This document shows, piece after piece, positions 32,519-40,959 of a stretch of 64,000 nucleotides of DNA (the first letter of the stretch is position 1; the number at the start of each line of letters is the position of its first letter). Source of the stretch: Alectryocaccobium sp964389285 (GTDB taxonomy: Bacteria > Bacillota > Clostridia > Lachnospirales > Lachnospiraceae); NCBI GenBank assembly GCA_964389285.1, contig CAYMCZ010000005.1:72648-136647 (forward strand). Reading direction: 5' to 3'. A program made the translations under genes and the position numbers. The notes beneath the pieces were generated by a model. The model was not told where the DNA came from and did no database searches. It saw nothing but the letters and a program-made list of their open reading frames with translations.

Positions 32519-32568
32519 CAACACTTGGGAAGCGGCATATTATTTAATAATCTGAACCTGAAATTTTT

Positions 32569-32618
32569 AAAAGCGGTGGATGTAAGGCGCAAAACAGCTG
32601 ATTACATTACCGCTTTTT
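32569..32618 (+). terminator. Rho-independent terminator after the nitroreductase gene
   Basis: AAAAGCGGT pairs with ACCGCTTTT, and inside it TGTAA pairs with TTACA; TTTTT ends the structure. It lies 50 nt after the gene and only 23 nt before the next start codon. Confidence 0.7.
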
Positions 32619-32640
32619 GATATAATTGTGAGGATGATAT

Positions 32641-33246
32641 GTGAAAAAAGAACTGGATCATTTTAATATAGGCAGCTCATACGGGGGCAACCAGGATTGG
32701 TTCCGTACTTTTATGATGAGGCTCGGCGGGTGCGGAGCCGAAACCGCATGCGACAGCAGTCTTTACTTTGCAATACACAAAGGCGTTGATAAGATATACC
32801 CGTTTGACGCGGACAGTCTTTCAAGGAAAGATTATGTGGATTTCGCGCATATTATGGAGAAGTACCTGTGGCCGAGGCTTACGGGAATTCACCGTTTGGA
32901 TATATATATTAACGGCTACTCGAAATATCTTAAAGATCATGAGGTTGAAGGCATTTCCATGAACGAGTTCTCCGGAAATGAACCTTATGATAAGGCAGCC
33001 GAAATCCTGACAGAACAGATAAATTCAGGCTTTCCCGTTCCCATGCTTACGCTTAACCACAAAAACCGTGAAATGAAAGATTATGTATGGCACTGGTTTC
33101 TGCTTAACGGATATGAAAGCATTGAAAACACCGGTGAACTGCTTGTAAAGGCAGTCACTTACGGAAAATACAGATGGCTGGATTTCCGTAAGCTCTGGGC
33201 CACAGGCTTTGAAAATAAAGGCGGAATGGTTTTGTATGAGATGTAA
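32641..33246 (+). CDS. Uncharacterised protein resembling C39-like cysteine peptidases
   Basis: 201 residues, GTG start with a GAGGA site. I do not recognise a named family with certainty. The N-terminal GGCGAETACDSSLYFA looks like the Cys-bearing helix of C39-like or papain-fold proteins (typically Y-G-C-x-P/A-x-S/T-A), and VWHWFLLNGYE near residue 160 looks like their His strand. Catalytic Cys and His would then be about residues 31 and 158. There is no signal peptide, so it would be cytoplasmic. It is convergent with hcp. Confidence 0.55.
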   Translation: MKKELDHFNIGSSYGGNQDWFRTFMMRLGGCGAETACDSSLYFAIHKGVDKIYPFDADSLSRKDYVDFAHIMEKYLWPRLTGIHRLDIYINGYSKYLKDHEVEGISMNEFSGNEPYDKAAEILTEQINSGFPVPMLTLNHKNREMKDYVWHWFLLNGYESIENTGELLVKAVTYGKYRWLDFRKLWATGFENKGGMVLYEM

Positions 33247-33253
33247 AAGTATA

Positions 33254-34897
33254 TTATCCGAAGAATAATTTTATATCATCATCTACGGTTCCGATCCCTG
33301 CGATGCCAAAATTATCCACGAGAACCTTTGCCACATTCGGAGAAAGGAATCCCGGAAGAGTCGGGCCAAGGTGGATGTTCTTAACGCCGAGGTATAGAAG
33401 CGCCAGAAGCACGATAACGGCTTTTTGTTCATACCAGGCGATATTGAAAACGATCGGAAGGTCATTGATATCTTCCAGTTCAAAGACTTCTTTAAGTTTT
33501 AAAGCTATAAGAGCAAGAGAGTAGGAGTCGTTGCACTGTCCCGCATCCAATACACGCGGGATGCCGCCTATATCACCTAAATTCAGTTTGTTGTATTTGT
33601 ATTTTGCACAGCCTGCCGTGAGAATAACTGCATCTTTAGGAAGCTTTTCGGCAAACCCAGTGTAGTATGAGCGACTCTTCATTCTTCCGTCACAGCCTGC
33701 CATAACAACGAATTTACTGATGGCGCCGGATTTTACTGCATCCACAACTTTGTCTGCAAGAGCGAAAACCTGTTCATGGGCAAATCCGCCTGTTATATTG
33801 CCGGTTTCTATTTCAATCGGCGGTTTGCAGGTCAGTGCCTGTTCGATAATGCCGGAAAAATCCTTTGTTTCTCCGTAAGCTCCGTCGATATGCGAACAGC
33901 CGGGATATCCTGCCGCGCCTGTTGTCCACAACCTGTTTTTATATGATTCTGCCGGCGGCACGATACAGTTGGTGGTCATGAGGATTGGACCGTTGAAGGT
34001 GTCGAATTCTTCTTTTTGTTTCCACCATGCGTTTCCATAGTTTCCTATAAAGTGAGGGTGTTTTTTGAAAGCAGGATAGTAATGCGCGGGAAGCATCTCT
34101 GAATGAGTATAAACGTCCACGCCTTTTCCGGCTGTCTGTTCCAGAAGCTGTTCAAGATCTTTGAGATCATGTCCTGATATAAGTATACCCGGGTTTTTGC
34201 CGACACCTATGTTTACTGAGGTGATTTCGGGATTTCCGTATGCGCCGGTATTTGCAGAATCCAGTAATGCCATGCCGTCAACGCCGAATTTTCCGGTTTC
34301 GAGAGTCAATGCAACGAGTTTTTCCACGCTTAAAGTATCATCCAGCAGTTTTGCGAGTGTGCTCTGTATAAAGGCGTCGATAGATTCATTATCCTGCATC
34401 AGTGCATTAGCGTGTTTGGAATAAGCGGCAAGACCTTTAAGTCCATACGTTATCATTTCACGAAGAGAACGGATGTCTTCGTTTTCGGTTGCAAGAACAC
34501 CGACTTCATTAGAATTTGCTTTTGAATCGAACTCATTTTCATCAGCATTCCAGACAGCCGCTTCCGGAAGGGAAGAAGGGTTTTCAAGCTGTGTTCTAAG
34601 TTCTTCTTTGACTGACAGGGTTTCTTTGATCTTAGCTATTATTGATTCCCGATCAAAGTTTGCGTTTGTGATCGTGGTGAACAGATTAACTGTCACAAGA
34701 TGATTAACGTCCTTGCTGATTGCTTTTCCTTCGTCACGAAGCCTGGTCGTGACGCAAGACAGTCCTTTTGTCACATAGATCAACAGATCCTGCATAGCGG
34801 CTACTTCCGCATTCTTTCCGCAGACTCCCACCTTGGTGCAGCCTGTGCCCCTTGCCGTTTCCTGACACTGGTAACAAAACATTTCACATCTTTCCAT
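33254..34897 (-). CDS. hcp: Hybrid cluster protein (hydroxylamine/nitric oxide reductase)
   Basis: Hcp carries a [4Fe-4S] and a hybrid Fe-S-O cluster and removes NO or hydroxylamine. The 547-residue protein shows the N-terminal C-x2-C-x8-C-x5-C set (Cys8, 11, 20, 26), the anaerobe type, and C-terminal hybrid-cluster ligands in AGCAKYKYN, GQCNDSYS and WYEQKAV. The start has an AGGAGG site. A weak TTCG-loop hairpin overlaps the stop codon. The ferredoxin gene lies upstream on the same strand and probably supplies electrons. A Crp/Fnr regulator is divergent beyond it. Confidence 0.97.
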   Translation of the reverse strand: MERCEMFCYQCQETARGTGCTKVGVCGKNAEVAAMQDLLIYVTKGLSCVTTRLRDEGKAISKDVNHLVTVNLFTTITNANFDRESIIAKIKETLSVKEELRTQLENPSSLPEAAVWNADENEFDSKANSNEVGVLATENEDIRSLREMITYGLKGLAAYSKHANALMQDNESIDAFIQSTLAKLLDDTLSVEKLVALTLETGKFGVDGMALLDSANTGAYGNPEITSVNIGVGKNPGILISGHDLKDLEQLLEQTAGKGVDVYTHSEMLPAHYYPAFKKHPHFIGNYGNAWWKQKEEFDTFNGPILMTTNCIVPPAESYKNRLWTTGAAGYPGCSHIDGAYGETKDFSGIIEQALTCKPPIEIETGNITGGFAHEQVFALADKVVDAVKSGAISKFVVMAGCDGRMKSRSYYTGFAEKLPKDAVILTAGCAKYKYNKLNLGDIGGIPRVLDAGQCNDSYSLALIALKLKEVFELEDINDLPIVFNIAWYEQKAVIVLLALLYLGVKNIHLGPTLPGFLSPNVAKVLVDNFGIAGIGTVDDDIKLFFG

Positions 34898-34953
34898 AAC
34901 TTACCTCCTGTGAATATAAATATAAAAAATTATAGCGATGCCGATCTAATTAA

Positions 34954-34972
34954 TTGATAATCAGATTATCAA
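34954..34972. promoter_or_regulatory. Inverted repeat at the ferredoxin stop codon, upstream of hcp
   Basis: TTGATAATC-A-GATTATCAA, a perfect 9-bp inverted repeat with a 1-nt centre. It overlaps the stop codon of the ferredoxin gene and lies 57 nt before the hcp start. No T run follows on the minus strand, so an operator is as likely as a weak hairpin. It differs from the palindrome at 35832. Confidence 0.45.
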
Positions 34973-35769
34973 TCAAGTATTTTTCCGTCCCTTGAAATCG
35001 TTACGACCTGCCATGGGATGAATTTGCCGCTTTTCTGCAGAGCGTTTTTTGCTGCGATTTCAAGACCGCCGCAGCAGGGGACTTCCATACGTACGATAGT
35101 AACTTCTTTAATATCATTGTTTTTTATAATATTTGTCAGTTTTTCCGAATAGTCGATACCGTCCAATTTCGGGCAGCCTATGAGAGTTACTTTCCCTCTC
35201 ATAAAGTCTTCGTGCATATTGGCATATGCGTAAGCGGAGCAATCCGCAGCGATCAGAAGCTTTGCTCCGTCAAAAAAAGGAGCTTTTTCGGGAACAAGTT
35301 TTATCTGGCATGGCCACTGAGCAAGACGGGATATCGGTTTTCTGCTTATTGCGGTTTCTGCCACAGTATTATCAGTATCTCTTTGCAGCTTTTTGGGAGC
35401 GGAACCCGGACATCCGCCGTGGTGCATGCAGTTTTCTTCTTTTGTTTTTGCCAGCATCAGTTTTCTTCTCCTGTTTTCGTCTTTTATTTGCATGATTTCT
35501 TCAACGGTCATATTCCCGGCAGCTTTTCTATGATTTTCCTGCTCTTTTTTTACAGCTTCGTCATCGTAAGCGGGGGCTTCTCTTTCCACGAATGATATCG
35601 CGCCCGTAGGACAGCTCGGCAGACAGTCTCCGAGCCCGTCGCAGTAATGCTCTCTGACCAGCTTTGCTTTGCCGTCGATTATATCAATGGCGCCTTCATG
35701 ACATGCCGTGGCACATAAGCCGCAGCTGTTGCATTTTTCTTCGTCGATATGAATGATTTTCCTGATCAT
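34969..35769 (-). CDS. 4Fe-4S ferredoxin-domain protein of the hcp locus
   Basis: A 266-residue protein with two clusters at its N-terminus: CNSCGLCATACHEGA (C-x2-C-x2-C-x3-C) and CDGLGDCLPSCPTGA (a spaced second set). A charged linker and a Cys-containing region (CMHHGGCPG) follow, then a C-terminal domain with CQIK, DCSAYA, IGCPKLDG and VPCCGGLE. This layout is common in clostridial ferredoxins beside hcp; an electron-donor role is inferred. The frame is open from 35910, but the ATG at 35769 has a GGAGG site and starts the conserved sequence. Confidence 0.93.
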   Translation of the reverse strand: MIRKIIHIDEEKCNSCGLCATACHEGAIDIIDGKAKLVREHYCDGLGDCLPSCPTGAISFVEREAPAYDDEAVKKEQENHRKAAGNMTVEEIMQIKDENRRRKLMLAKTKEENCMHHGGCPGSAPKKLQRDTDNTVAETAISRKPISRLAQWPCQIKLVPEKAPFFDGAKLLIAADCSAYAYANMHEDFMRGKVTLIGCPKLDGIDYSEKLTNIIKNNDIKEVTIVRMEVPCCGGLEIAAKNALQKSGKFIPWQVVTISRDGKILD

Positions 35770-35831
35770 GATATACCTCCATTTTTTCTTGTTTTTCTGG
35801 GTATAATTTAGTATGATATCAACAGTTTGTA

Positions 35832-35847
35832 TGTGGTTATAACCACA
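35832..35847. promoter_or_regulatory. Perfect 16-bp palindrome, likely Crp/Fnr-family operator
   Basis: TGTGGTTA/TAACCACA lies in the divergent region between the ferredoxin and regulator genes. Its centre is about 43-45 bp upstream of the position expected for transcription of the ferredoxin-hcp operon if the minus-strand TTATAC near 35801-35806 is the -10. That is class II activator geometry. Binding by the adjacent regulator is inferred from position. Confidence 0.7.
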
Positions 35848-35872
35848 AAAACCGATAAAAATGGAGAAAAAC

Positions 35873-36547
35873 ATGGATTTAAAAGATTTAAATAAATTTT
35901 TATTTTTCAAGGGTCTGTCAGAACGGGAGACAGGTACGGTTCTTCAGGGATTGGGCTCAATAAAGAAAAAATACAAAAAGGGCGCAACGATATTTCACGC
36001 CGGAGATACTACTGAGAGTATGGGGTTGATACTTTGCGGAAGCGTTATCATAGAAAATAATGATATATGGGGAAATAAGACGATTTTAAGTCATGTGGAA
36101 GAGGGTGGCTTTTTTGCCGAAACCTATGCTTTTTTAAAAAGCGAACCATTACTTGTTGATGTTGTAGCCAACGAAGATTGCAGTATTCTCTTTATTAATA
36201 TAGGTAAGATTGGAAATACGGATTCTATTCCGACGCAGTTGAGCTCAAAGCTTACTGAAAACCTGCTTAGAATTTCGGCTCAGAAAAATTTGCTGCTTTC
36301 GGGAAGAAGTTTCCATACCGCTCCCAAAACCATACGCGGGAAGGTCATGTCATATCTGAACAGTTTGTATATTCAAAAGAAAAGCATCGAATTTTATATT
36401 TCATTTGACAGACAGCAGCTTGCGGATTACCTTAATGTCGAAAGAACGGCATTATCGAAAGAGCTTCGTAAGATGCAAAATGACGGACTCATCGAATTTC
36501 ACAAAAACCGGTTTATCATTTGCCCTGATCAGTTAAAGCCGTTTTGA
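35873..36547 (+). CDS. Crp/Fnr family transcription regulator of the hcp locus
   Basis: 224 residues: cyclic-nucleotide-binding-like beta barrel (about 5-120, with GATIFHAGDTTESMGLILCGSV), a long dimer helix, and a C-terminal winged helix with the recognition segment RQQLADYLNVERTALSKELRKM. There is no Cys cluster of the Fnr type. Crp/Fnr proteins beside hcp (HcpR-like) respond to NO or nitrite; the ligand is not evident here. An ATG four codons upstream (35861) lacks a ribosome site, whereas GGAGA precedes this one. Confidence 0.9.
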   Translation: MDLKDLNKFLFFKGLSERETGTVLQGLGSIKKKYKKGATIFHAGDTTESMGLILCGSVIIENNDIWGNKTILSHVEEGGFFAETYAFLKSEPLLVDVVANEDCSILFINIGKIGNTDSIPTQLSSKLTENLLRISAQKNLLLSGRSFHTAPKTIRGKVMSYLNSLYIQKKSIEFYISFDRQQLADYLNVERTALSKELRKMQNDGLIEFHKNRFIICPDQLKPF

Positions 36548-36613
36548 CACTTATGCGCGTTATACACCGTTAAGTATTTAAATATTTATAAGTGGAAGAT
36601 TTGCACTTAAGGG

Positions 36614-36643
36614 ATAGCATTAAATAAAGAACAATGCTATAAT
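36614..36643 (+). promoter_or_regulatory. Inverted repeat overlapping a -10 box
   Basis: ATAGCATT (36614-36621) and AATGCTAT (36633-36640) form an 8-bp inverted repeat with an 11-nt spacer. TATAAT (36638-36643) overlaps its right arm. No good -35 is seen, which would suit a regulated promoter for the lipoprotein gene at 36681. Confidence 0.45.
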
Positions 36644-36680
36644 TTAAAAAATCAATCAAAACCCGTCAGGAGAATTATAA

Positions 36681-37241
36681 GTGAAAAAGAAAATAATTTT
36701 TTTTATCGCGGCCATGACCGCGGCTTTCTCGCTGTCAGGCTGTTCAGGGACAGACGGCAGCGTTATCGAGGACAGTACGGGCAAGCTGGTGCCTGTAAAG
36801 CCGGAGAATTACGATTATACCGTACTTGTTGACGATGAAGTTTGCACCATCAGCGGTGGAGGAACCTTCGATGTAGGAGTACTGGGAAGGGAAGATGAGG
36901 TTCCGGTATATATCATGACTATTACAAATAATACGGATAAAGCCTTTCTTCCCAAAGGGGGATTTGAAGATACCGAGACCGGAGAAACGTTATACGGTCT
37001 TATCGGAGAAGAAATAATCCATACGCTTACATTTGCGGATTCACATTACCTGAGACCTTATCTTATAAATACCTTTACCAGACTGGGGCCTGAAGAAACG
37101 CTGTATTTTTATATCTGTCCCTTTCTCGATATAAAAAACTATCTTACAAAGGAGCAGTTAGTGGACGTTTTGGTATATTTTAGCATCACTGATCCGCAGA
37201 GCAAAGAGGTTATAAAACGTTACGAATTGGATCTCGGGTAA
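36681..37241 (+). CDS. Putative lipoprotein, unknown function
   Basis: 186 residues, GTG start with an AGGAGA site. The signal peptide ends in the lipobox LSGC (Cys21), followed by a Gly/Ser/Asp linker. The mature part is beta-rich, with YIMTITNNTDKAF and a C-terminal strand region, resembling small immunoglobulin-like DUF domains seen on lipoproteins; I cannot assign a family. The HAD phosphatase gene follows after 5 nt. Confidence 0.75.
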   Translation: MKKKIIFFIAAMTAAFSLSGCSGTDGSVIEDSTGKLVPVKPENYDYTVLVDDEVCTISGGGTFDVGVLGREDEVPVYIMTITNNTDKAFLPKGGFEDTETGETLYGLIGEEIIHTLTFADSHYLRPYLINTFTRLGPEETLYFYICPFLDIKNYLTKEQLVDVLVYFSITDPQSKEVIKRYELDLG

Positions 37242-37246
37242 ATTAA

Positions 37247-37876
37247 ATGATTAAAACCGTAATATTTGACATAGGAAACGTGCTTTTAAGATTCGACAAC
37301 AAACCGTATATCAGGCGCATGGTAAAAGATGAAGCCACTGCAAAAAAGGTATATGAAGCCGTATGGGAGAGCGGGTATTGGAATCAACTCGACTGCGGGC
37401 ATGATACCGATGAGGTATTTGCGAGGATGCTTGCCGCGGGAGAGGGGATCGAAAATGAGGTTCGTGTTGTATTTGAAAATATCGGGCAGTGCATGAGCCG
37501 CATGGATTATGCGATACCCTGGATACGCCGTCTTAAAAAGAAAGATTATACGGTTTTGTATCTGTCTAATTATTCAGAACATGTTATGAGAGCCAAACCG
37601 GAAGTACTGGACTTTATACCTTATATGGACGGAGGAATATTTTCATGTCATGTAAATCTGGTTAAACCCGATGTTGCCATATATAGGCTTATATGCGAGC
37701 GATACGCTCTGAACCCCAAAGAATGTGTTTTTCTGGACGATCTTGAGGCAAATGTTTTGGCGGCAAGAGAAGTTGGCATGAAAACCGTACATTTCAGAGA
37801 TTATATTCAGGGAGCAAAAGAACTTGACGCTATTTTGGAGGCAGATAAATATAGCCTGAAAGCAGATGATTTGTGA
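37247..37876 (+). CDS. HAD superfamily hydrolase (subfamily IA)
   Basis: A 209-residue phosphatase-like protein. Motif I is FDIGNVLLRFD: the nucleophile Asp is kept, but the second Asp of the usual DxD is Gly, as in YihX-type members. Motif II is LYLSNYS, motif III contains KPDVAIYRL, and motif IV is VFLDDLEANV. YihX acts on sugar phosphates such as alpha-glucose 1-phosphate; the substrate here is unknown. It is co-transcribed with the lipoprotein gene. Confidence 0.92.
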   Translation: MIKTVIFDIGNVLLRFDNKPYIRRMVKDEATAKKVYEAVWESGYWNQLDCGHDTDEVFARMLAAGEGIENEVRVVFENIGQCMSRMDYAIPWIRRLKKKDYTVLYLSNYSEHVMRAKPEVLDFIPYMDGGIFSCHVNLVKPDVAIYRLICERYALNPKECVFLDDLEANVLAAREVGMKTVHFRDYIQGAKELDAILEADKYSLKADDL

Positions 37877-38056
37877 GATATCAAATAATTCTTTTATAGC
37901 CAAATTATTCTTAATTTAGGTATTTTATATTTTTATTATAACTTGCACATAGTTTATACACATTTATTGTTTATTTTTTAACTATAGTATTTATTTAATA
38001 TTTTTTCCTTCTCTTTCCCGATTTTATATCGGAAACTCCTTCTTCAAATAATACTG

Positions 38057-38089
38057 AAAAACAGGACTGCGAAAGCGGTTCTGTTTTTT
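38057..38089 (+). terminator. Rho-independent terminator with GAAA tetraloop
   Basis: AAAACAGGACTGC pairs with GCGGTTCTGTTTT (13 bp, three G-T pairs) around a GAAA loop, with a T run at the end and an A run at the start, so it can work in both directions. It lies about 180 nt after the HAD gene. Confidence 0.85.
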
Positions 38090-38172
38090 GCATGCTTGTT
38101 CTTTTCAAATTATCAGAACGGGTATAATTAAAGTATTTCACATTTTATTCAAAAACATTTGTAAGAATGTAG

Positions 38173-38202
38173 TTGATTAAAAACTCTTATAAATGATAAA
38201 CT
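38173..38202 (+). promoter_or_regulatory. Probable promoter of the two-component operon
   Basis: TTGATT (38173-38178), 18 bp, TAAACT (38197-38202), about 70 nt before the response regulator start. The -10 is imperfect. The inverted repeat ATTGT/ACAAT follows at 38212-38227. Confidence 0.4.
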
Positions 38203-38270
38203 GTCAATGAAATTGTTTACCGACAATGTTTCTTTTGGTGACTTAATCATGTTTGTGAGGTGGGGCATTT

Positions 38271-38942
38271 ATGGATACAAGAAAAGTGCTTGTTGTGGAT
38301 GATGAAAGCAGAATGAGAAAACTCATAAAAGATTTTCTTATTATGAATCAATATGCCGTGCTTGAAGCGGCTGACGGTGAAGAAGCGCTGGAAGTGTTTT
38401 TTGCAAATAAAGATATCGATCTCATTATTCTGGATGTGATGATGCCGAGGCTCGACGGATGGCAGACGGCTAAGGAAATCAGGCTTCATTCAAAAGTTCC
38501 GATTATAATGCTTACCGCGAAAGACACCGAAAAAGATCAGCTTATGGGGTTTGAGATCGGAGTGGATGATTATATGTCCAAACCTTTCAGTCCGAGAGTT
38601 CTTATAGCGAGGGTTGACGCTATTATCAGAAGGACAAGACCGGATGAAGGAGCTGCGCTTGAGTACGCGGATATAAAAGTTGATAAATCCGCGCGCACCG
38701 TAACGATAGATGATAAAGCGGTGGAGCTCAGTTACAAGGAGTTTGAGCTTCTGTGTTATTTTATGGAACATAAGGGTATCGCGCTTTCAAGGGAAAATAT
38801 ACTTAACAATGTCTGGAATTACGATTATTACGGAGATGCCAGAACGATTGATACTCACGTAAAAAAGCTCAGAAGCAAAATGGGTCAGAAAGGCGAGCTT
38901 ATCAAAACGGTATGGGGACTCGGATACAAATTTGAGGCATAA
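38271..38942 (+). CDS. OmpR-family response regulator
   Basis: 223 residues: receiver domain with the acidic pair VVDDE, phosphoacceptor Asp in LIILDVMMPRLDG (about residue 54), Thr in IIMLTAKD and Lys in DYMSKPFSP; then an OmpR-type winged helix with LSYKEFELL and YGDARTIDTHVKKLRSK. It is the partner of the kinase that starts 5 nt downstream. GAGGTGGG precedes the ATG. Confidence 0.96.
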   Translation: MDTRKVLVVDDESRMRKLIKDFLIMNQYAVLEAADGEEALEVFFANKDIDLIILDVMMPRLDGWQTAKEIRLHSKVPIIMLTAKDTEKDQLMGFEIGVDDYMSKPFSPRVLIARVDAIIRRTRPDEGAALEYADIKVDKSARTVTIDDKAVELSYKEFELLCYFMEHKGIALSRENILNNVWNYDYYGDARTIDTHVKKLRSKMGQKGELIKTVWGLGYKFEA

Positions 38943-38947
38943 TTCTC

Positions 38948-40393
38948 ATGAAAAAATCATTTGCAAAAAGGATTTCGATAATTTTTATTCTGATTATGGC
39001 AAGCGCATTCACGGTTATCGGAATTATTAATTTTTTCGGAATAATAAAATATTATTCGATGAAAAAACAGGACTTGCTTGTTGAAAGCTTTGAGTATCTG
39101 AACAGTACCAACGAATATGTTGATGCGGAAGAATTTGTGCGCTGGTGTTCGGCCAACAGCCTCATATTCGCGCTTGCAGATACAAACATGAATTATATTT
39201 CCTCAAATGTAGTTAACGGACGTGATCTGGCAAGTCAGATTCTGGGCAGCATCATGGACATGGAAGAAGAAAACACCGAAATCATTACCCAGACGGATAA
39301 GTATCAGGTAACTAATTTTCATGATGTGATAGATAACATAGATTATATTCAGCTGATAGGAAAGCTGGAGAACAATTATTATTATATTGCGAGATACCCG
39401 ATAGACAGCATCAAGGAAGCCGCAAGCATTTCATTTCAGTTTTATTTAATGATTGCCGTGCTGACTGTTGCCGTCAGTGCCGCCGTAATTCTGGTGATGG
39501 CCAATAAACTTACAAAGCCCGTCAAAGAATTGAGCGAGCTCTCCAAGCGGATGGCAAAGATGGATTTTACGGCGAAATATACCAGCGGCGGTACCGATGA
39601 AATCGGACAGCTCGGAGCTGCGTTCAATATAATGCTGGATCAGCTTGAAAAGACGATCAGCGAACTGAAAAACGCAAACGTGAAATTAGAGAAAGACATT
39701 GAGGAAAAGATACAGATTGATGAGATGCGCAAGGAATTTTTATCAAATGTATCTCATGACCTTAAAACGCCTATAGCTTTGATACAGGGCTATGCCGAAG
39801 GATTAAAGGCTATGGCACAGGATGAAGAAAGCCGGGAGTATTATTGTGACGTTATAATGGACGAAGCGCAGAAAATGAACCGGCTCGTCAGACAGCTTTT
39901 ATCTCTCAGTCATCTTGAGTCAGGACAAAACAAGCTCGAAAAGTCCAGATTTGATCTCTTTGAATTGGTAAGCGGCGTCGTGACCTCCGTTAAAATATTA
40001 AATGACGGACGCAATGTCGAAGTGATAAATGAGGTCAAAAGTCCGCTGTATGTACTCGGAGATCAGTTTATGTGTGAAGAAGTCTTTACGAATTATCTTA
40101 CAAATGCGTTTAATCATGTGGACCATAACAAAAAGATACGTATATATACAGAAGATGAAAGCGACAGAATAGTATTAAAGGTATTCAACACGGGAGAGCA
40201 TATTCCCGAAGATGAAACAGATAAGATTTGGACCAAATTTTATAAGGTAGATAAAGCCCGCACGAGAGAATACGGCGGCAGCGGCATCGGGCTTTCCATA
40301 GTAAAAGCCATAGCCGATCTGCACGGGCAGGAGTGCCGGGTTGAAAATGTGAGCGACGGGGTAGAATTCAGTTATACTTTTGAAAAAGCATAA
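38948..40393 (+). CDS. Sensor histidine kinase
   Basis: 481 residues: membrane helices at about 9-31 and 165-187 flanking an extracytoplasmic sensor domain of about 130 residues, then HAMP (LTKPVKELSELSKRMAK), a coiled coil, HisKA with the phospho-His in NVSHDLKTP (about residue 270), and the ATPase with N box (TNYLTNAFNHV), VFNTGEHIP and GSGIGLSIVKAI. The stimulus is unknown. By family habit it phosphorylates the upstream regulator. The TetR gene follows after 11 nt. Confidence 0.96.
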   Translation: MKKSFAKRISIIFILIMASAFTVIGIINFFGIIKYYSMKKQDLLVESFEYLNSTNEYVDAEEFVRWCSANSLIFALADTNMNYISSNVVNGRDLASQILGSIMDMEEENTEIITQTDKYQVTNFHDVIDNIDYIQLIGKLENNYYYIARYPIDSIKEAASISFQFYLMIAVLTVAVSAAVILVMANKLTKPVKELSELSKRMAKMDFTAKYTSGGTDEIGQLGAAFNIMLDQLEKTISELKNANVKLEKDIEEKIQIDEMRKEFLSNVSHDLKTPIALIQGYAEGLKAMAQDEESREYYCDVIMDEAQKMNRLVRQLLSLSHLESGQNKLEKSRFDLFELVSGVVTSVKILNDGRNVEVINEVKSPLYVLGDQFMCEEVFTNYLTNAFNHVDHNKKIRIYTEDESDRIVLKVFNTGEHIPEDETDKIWTKFYKVDKARTREYGGSGIGLSIVKAIADLHGQECRVENVSDGVEFSYTFEKA

Positions 40394-40404
40394 AGAGGGC
40401 GGAT

Positions 40405-40935
40405 ATGACGGAAAATAACGGCACAAAAAGCCTGCTGGCTGCCTCCATGAAAAATCTGATGTGTGAAAAACCTTTTGTCAAAATAAATATTTCCGAGATA
40501 TGTGAGGGCTGCGGGATGAACCGCAAAAGCTTTTACTATCATTTTAAGGATAAGTATGATCTTATGAACTGGATTTTTTATACGGATTTTATTGCCGTGG
40601 CCGGAAAAGGTTCGTATGAAAACGGCTGGGATCTGTTAGAGGGTATCTGTGAGCTGTTTTATAATGATGCCAGATTTTACAGAAGCGCATTTAAAACAGA
40701 AGGTCAAAACTCATTCAGGGAATATCTTGCCGAGTCCATGGCTCCGATGATTATATTCTTATTCGAAGATGTCTTTGATGAAGAAAACTTTACTTTGATA
40801 AGCGATATGCTCTGCGAAGTATTTGTAACCGTTGTCTCAAAATGGGTTGAGGGCGGATGCAAAACAACACCGGAAGAATTCGTTGCTATTCTCAAAGAGT
40901 TTTCCAAAAAAATAGCGGCAAACATACCGGTTTAG
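40405..40935 (+). CDS. TetR/AcrR-type regulator (DhaS-like)
   Basis: 176 residues. The N-terminal helix-turn-helix (FVKINISEICEGCGMNRKSFYYHFKDKYDLMNWIF) is of the DhaS/TetR_C_7 subgroup. The C-terminal ligand domain is short and acidic. It is likely co-transcribed with the two-component genes. No target is evident. The terminator for this transcript lies inside the 3' end of the convergent gene. Confidence 0.9.
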   Translation: MTENNGTKSLLAASMKNLMCEKPFVKINISEICEGCGMNRKSFYYHFKDKYDLMNWIFYTDFIAVAGKGSYENGWDLLEGICELFYNDARFYRSAFKTEGQNSFREYLAESMAPMIIFLFEDVFDEENFTLISDMLCEVFVTVVSKWVEGGCKTTPEEFVAILKEFSKKIAANIPV

Positions 40936-40959
40936 CATGAATGCCGCATTCTGATAATC

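Larger units (their letters stand above)
37877..38270. other. AT-rich intergenic region, 394 bp
   Basis: No gene is seen. It holds a small hairpin near 38015-38034 (CCGAT/ATCGG), the GAAA-loop terminator at 38057, a probable promoter for the response regulator (38173-38202), and ATTGT-TTACCG-ACAAT (38212-38227), an inverted repeat just downstream of that promoter that could be an operator. Confidence 0.6.
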
